In this document: positions 4,577 to 7,435 of the stretch, piece after piece | Position numbering within the stretch: position 1 is the stretch's first letter | How the letters are laid out: every line of letters begins with the position of its first letter | NCBI GenBank assembly: GCA_947441325.1 | Contig: CANETR010000086.1 | Span: forward strand, 1-7,435 | Length of the DNA: 7,435 bases | Direction of reading: 5' to 3' | From: Saprospiraceae bacterium | GTDB taxonomy: Bacteria > Bacteroidota > Bacteroidia > Chitinophagales > Saprospiraceae | Notes under the pieces: model-generated | The model's input: the letters and a program-made list of their open reading frames with translations, nothing else | Database searches by the model: none | Told to the model about the DNA's origin: nothing | Made by a program: the position numbers and the translations under genes

Positions 4577-7435
4577 ATGGACGCTAAAACAAGTGCAAAA
4601 TTATTATTTTTTATTTTTTCAGTATGTTTTCTCATGCTGAACGCTTGCCGTTATCCGTACAATACATCTCAGGCCAGAATGGAGCGCCGCATTAAAAAAG
4701 ATCGACAGCAACAGGCCTTGGTAGCAGCAGCTATCGAAAAAGACAAAGCAGCACTTCAAACGGAAACAACTACTAAGCTCAGTAATGATTCGCTGCAAGC
4801 TAATAAATTGTCAAAAGGCAAGGTAATGTCTGCCGATTCATCACTTGTAAAAACCGATAGCTTAGAGGAAGATTCGCTGATTGTGAAATCAGACAGTATT
4901 ATTCCCGAAGACAGCGTTCTAGTTGTCAAAACAGAAAAAATAATTCAACTTTCGCCCGATTCACTCAAAGGTCCTTTGCAATACAATGCCAAGGATTCAA
5001 TGATTTATGATTTTATCCTGAAAAAAATATTTCTCTATGGCAGCGCAGAGGTTGTCTATGAGAATTATGAAATAAAAGCGGGCTTTATCGAATTGGATTT
5101 TAATACATACATTGCCAGAGCCGAAGGAATAATCGACAGTTTGGGCCGAAGGAGAGAGGATCCTTTCTTTAGCGACGGTAATCAAAAATTCGATGCCCGA
5201 AAAATCGAATATAATTTTCGAAGCAAAAAAGGAAAGGTTTACGATGCCAGCACCGAGCAGGGCGATGGTTATTTCCTTTCCAAAGAAACAAAATTTATAA
5301 GTAAAGATGCCGATACGCTGCTAAAAGACGACATCATCTACTCTGGAGGCTGTACCTATACCACCTGTAATCACAGGCAACCGCACTTCGGAATCAGAAC
5401 ATCAAAAGCAAAAGTAATTCCAAACAAATTGATTATTGTTGGTCCTTCCTATCTCGAAATCATGGGAACGCCCACCCCATTGGTATTGCCTTTTGGGTTT
5501 TTCCCAATTACGAAGACAAGAAAATCGGGACTCATTATGAGTACCAATTTCGATTTTTCACCAGTATGGGGCCCTGGTATCAGAGGAATAGGATATTATT
5601 TTGGCATAAATGACCATGTGGATTTGGCCATTACAGGAGATTTTTACACTAGAGGAACTTTCAGGGTAAATGCCACTTCAAATTACAACAGGCAGTACAA
5701 GTCGAACGGGTCATTCTCCATTGGCTATGCCATTACAAAAAATGATGAGCGGGGAACGCCTGATTACAGTCGCTCGCAGGATTTTAATTTGCGATGGACC
5801 CATGCTCAATCGCCCAAAGCGCACCCTAGTCAGACCTTTTCTGCCTCAGTCAATTTTGGTACATCAAATTTTTATCGTAATACAACTACTACGGCAAACA
5901 CGGCGCTTCAATCAACGCTGCAATCCAACATTTCCTGGTCTAAACGTTTTGTAGGAACACCCTTTTCACTGGCTTTGGGTGCTTCGCATTCGCAAAACAC
6001 CTCAAACAGGATTATGACAATCACCTTGCCCAAAACAACACTTACCATGAATCAGATTTTTCCTTTCAAAAGGAAGAATCCAGTAGGGCAGGACCGTTGG
6101 TATGAAAAAATTGGACTTAGTTATAATGTAACGGCAAATAATCAGTTTCAGATAGTCGATTCGCTGCTCTTTCAACCCGATGGCCTTACAAATGCCATGA
6201 AAGAAGCTAAATACAGCGTGGCGCATTCACCAAATCTGAATATGTCTTTCAAAGTACTGAAACATATCAATGTTCAGCCCAATATCAGCTATCGGGAGTA
6301 TTGGTATTTTTATGCTAATGAACAGAATTTTGACCCGTCGGTACTAGTTATAGCAGATACAAGCTTCGATTCCGAAACAGGTCAGATACAGTCAATCAGT
6401 TTTGATACAACTTACGGTAAAGTTGAAAATGTCAGAGATTATGGTTTCAGTGCTGTGCGCGATTTTAGCGTAGGGCTAAGCATGAATACACAGATTTTTG
6501 CAACAGGTACCTTCAATATTGGCCGCCTACAGAAAGTAAGAGCTTTGCTGCGTCCCAATGTGGGAATGTCATGGAGACCAGATTTTAGCAAAGATTTTTG
6601 GGGTTACTACGGTCAGGTACAGACCGACACCCGCTATCCCGATGTGTTTAATCGTTACTCGCGCTTCGATGCAGTCCCTGCGGCAGGACAGCAGGCTCAG
6701 CTCAATTATAGCTTAAATATGAGGGTTGAGGGGAAAATGAAAAAATCGAAAAGAGATAGCATTGGGACAGATAAATCGAAGAATTTTGTAATAATTAACA
6801 ATGCCAACATAAGCAGTAGTTATAATCTAGCAGCCGATTCCTTAAAAATGGCTCCGGTGAGTATGAATGCAAATACCACCCTTTTCAAAGTGGTGAATGC
6901 TACACTGAATATGACCTACGACCCACTTGCTGCCGATAAAAACACTAATCGAAGAATTGATAGTTATGAATGGGCTCTAAATAGAAGATTGATGCGTATG
7001 ACGCAAGCCTCTCTTAATTTATCAACTGGATTAAACTCACAGAGCTTGAAATCGCTTTTCAAGCCTCAGGGGGCAAAACCCGATCCCAAACAGGCAAAGC
7101 AAAATGCAGAATTTAAGCTTTTACAGAATTTGAATATCAATTATAATCTGCGAGTAGCCAGACAATATGTCGAAGGAATAGATAGTTTGCTTATCACGGC
7201 AAATGAACTTTCACTCAGTGCCGGGTTGAATCTATCAAAGGGCTGGAGTATTGGTATACCGCGCATAGGTTACGATTTTAGTAAAAAAAGAATCACATAT
7301 CCCGACTTTACCTTTTCGCGCAATTTACATTGTTGGGAAATGGGTTTGAGTTGGCAGCCCGAGCCCAAAACATGGAATTTTTTCCTGCGCGTACGTCCTG
7401 GTTCATTGGGCTTTATCAATGTGCCGTTCAGGAAA
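4577..7435 (+). CDS. lptD: LPS-assembly outer-membrane protein LptD (3' end beyond window)
   Basis: The frame is open from ATG 4577 to the right edge (953 codons). LptD is the outer-membrane translocon that inserts lipopolysaccharide, delivered over the Lpt bridge, into the outer leaflet. Seen in order: a hydrophobic leader (about 9-23) ending LNAC24; a charged, Ser/Asp-rich linker to about 130 with many DS-(hydrophobic) units; an OstA/LptA-like periplasmic domain starting at about 131 (GPLQYNAKDSMIYD; GSAEVVYENYEIKAG), with CTYTTC (C259, C264) followed by RQPHF; the conserved PLVLPFGFFP; then a long run of alternating amphipathic strands forming the barrel. HCWEM (C919) and the final strand are reached, so only a short tail should be missing. 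The family is recognised by these Bacteroidota-type motifs. The start is the only nearby in-frame ATG that includes the leader; the gene is divergent from the amidase gene. Confidence 0.92.
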   Translation, partial: MDAKTSAKLLFFIFSVCFLMLNACRYPYNTSQARMERRIKKDRQQQALVAAAIEKDKAALQTETTTKLSNDSLQANKLSKGKVMSADSSLVKTDSLEEDSLIVKSDSIIPEDSVLVVKTEKIIQLSPDSLKGPLQYNAKDSMIYDFILKKIFLYGSAEVVYENYEIKAGFIELDFNTYIARAEGIIDSLGRRREDPFFSDGNQKFDARKIEYNFRSKKGKVYDASTEQGDGYFLSKETKFISKDADTLLKDDIIYSGGCTYTTCNHRQPHFGIRTSKAKVIPNKLIIVGPSYLEIMGTPTPLVLPFGFFPITKTRKSGLIMSTNFDFSPVWGPGIRGIGYYFGINDHVDLAITGDFYTRGTFRVNATSNYNRQYKSNGSFSIGYAITKNDERGTPDYSRSQDFNLRWTHAQSPKAHPSQTFSASVNFGTSNFYRNTTTTANTALQSTLQSNISWSKRFVGTPFSLALGASHSQNTSNRIMTITLPKTTLTMNQIFPFKRKNPVGQDRWYEKIGLSYNVTANNQFQIVDSLLFQPDGLTNAMKEAKYSVAHSPNLNMSFKVLKHINVQPNISYREYWYFYANEQNFDPSVLVIADTSFDSETGQIQSISFDTTYGKVENVRDYGFSAVRDFSVGLSMNTQIFATGTFNIGRLQKVRALLRPNVGMSWRPDFSKDFWGYYGQVQTDTRYPDVFNRYSRFDAVPAAGQQAQLNYSLNMRVEGKMKKSKRDSIGTDKSKNFVIINNANISSSYNLAADSLKMAPVSMNANTTLFKVVNATLNMTYDPLAADKNTNRRIDSYEWALNRRLMRMTQASLNLSTGLNSQSLKSLFKPQGAKPDPKQAKQNAEFKLLQNLNINYNLRVARQYVEGIDSLLITANELSLSAGLNLSKGWSIGIPRIGYDFSKKRITYPDFTFSRNLHCWEMGLSWQPEPKTWNFFLRVRPGSLGFINVPFRK
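4644..4966 (+). other. Low-complexity DS-rich linker in LptD, with lipobox-like cysteine at its start
   Basis: Codon 24 (4646-4648) is a cysteine preceded by LNA, resembling a lipobox (L-x-A-C). Residues about 70-130 contain repeated Asp-Ser followed by a hydrophobic residue (DSL, DSS, DSL, DSL, DSI, DSV, DSL) spaced irregularly between charged residues. It is probably an extended spacer between the membrane anchor or signal peptide and the OstA-like domain. Whether the cysteine is lipidated cannot be decided from sequence; Asn at -2 and Arg after the Cys are not typical. Confidence 0.4.

Noticed and set aside
4997..6226. Short frames inside lptD on the opposite strand or in other frames (4997-5185, 5670-5954, 6002-6226)
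   Set aside because: The lptD frame is open throughout and carries family motifs; these are shadows.

Overview
The window comes from a member of the Bacteroidota. Three things point to this. The LptD-type protein carries the phylum's characteristic TTC-x(4)-PHF and HCWEM motifs. The amidase ends in the SPOR-like tail common in this phylum. Several promoters fit the Bacteroidota consensus (TTTG-like -33 box, 19-21 nt spacer, TAnnTTTG -7 box), and the leaders are A/T-rich with no clear Shine-Dalgarno sequence. No finer taxonomic placement is attempted.

Layout, left to right. (1) Positions 1-1185, minus strand: pyruvate dehydrogenase E2 (dihydrolipoamide acetyltransferase), complete at its start and cut by the left edge just after the DHRxxDG active-site motif. 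(2) Positions 1186-1420: its leader and promoter. (3) Positions 1421-3111, minus strand: a two-gene, ATGA-overlapping cassette. The first gene encodes a 269-aa chimera made of an E2-like lipoyl domain, one membrane span and an unrecognised periplasmic domain. The second encodes a 294-aa polytopic membrane protein that looks like the HTTM / vitamin K-dependent carboxylase-like superfamily. (4) Positions 3112-3253: the cassette promoter and a perfect inverted repeat. (5) Positions 3254-4360, minus strand: a periplasmic N-acetylmuramoyl-L-alanine amidase (Amidase_3 plus SPOR-like tail). (6) Positions 4361-4576: a divergent promoter region with a 21-bp near-palindrome. (7) Positions 4577-7435, plus strand: lptD, the outer-membrane LPS-assembly protein, cut by the right edge.

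The amidase/lptD pair is an envelope-biogenesis neighbourhood (peptidoglycan hydrolysis and LPS export), and E2 is central metabolism. The surprise is the cassette between them. Its first gene begins with a domain 50% identical, without gaps, to the first 76 residues of the neighbouring E2, but the lysine that carries lipoate (K43 in E2) is asparagine. Its promoter also matches the E2 promoter at 30 of 36 aligned columns, spacer included. The simplest reading is that the promoter, leader and lipoyl-domain codons of E2 were duplicated and captured by a membrane-protein gene pair. That would give the pair PDH-like expression and a non-lipoylated cytoplasmic adaptor domain. This is the best candidate here for an undescribed system. 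Both the E2 and lptD genes are open at the window edges.
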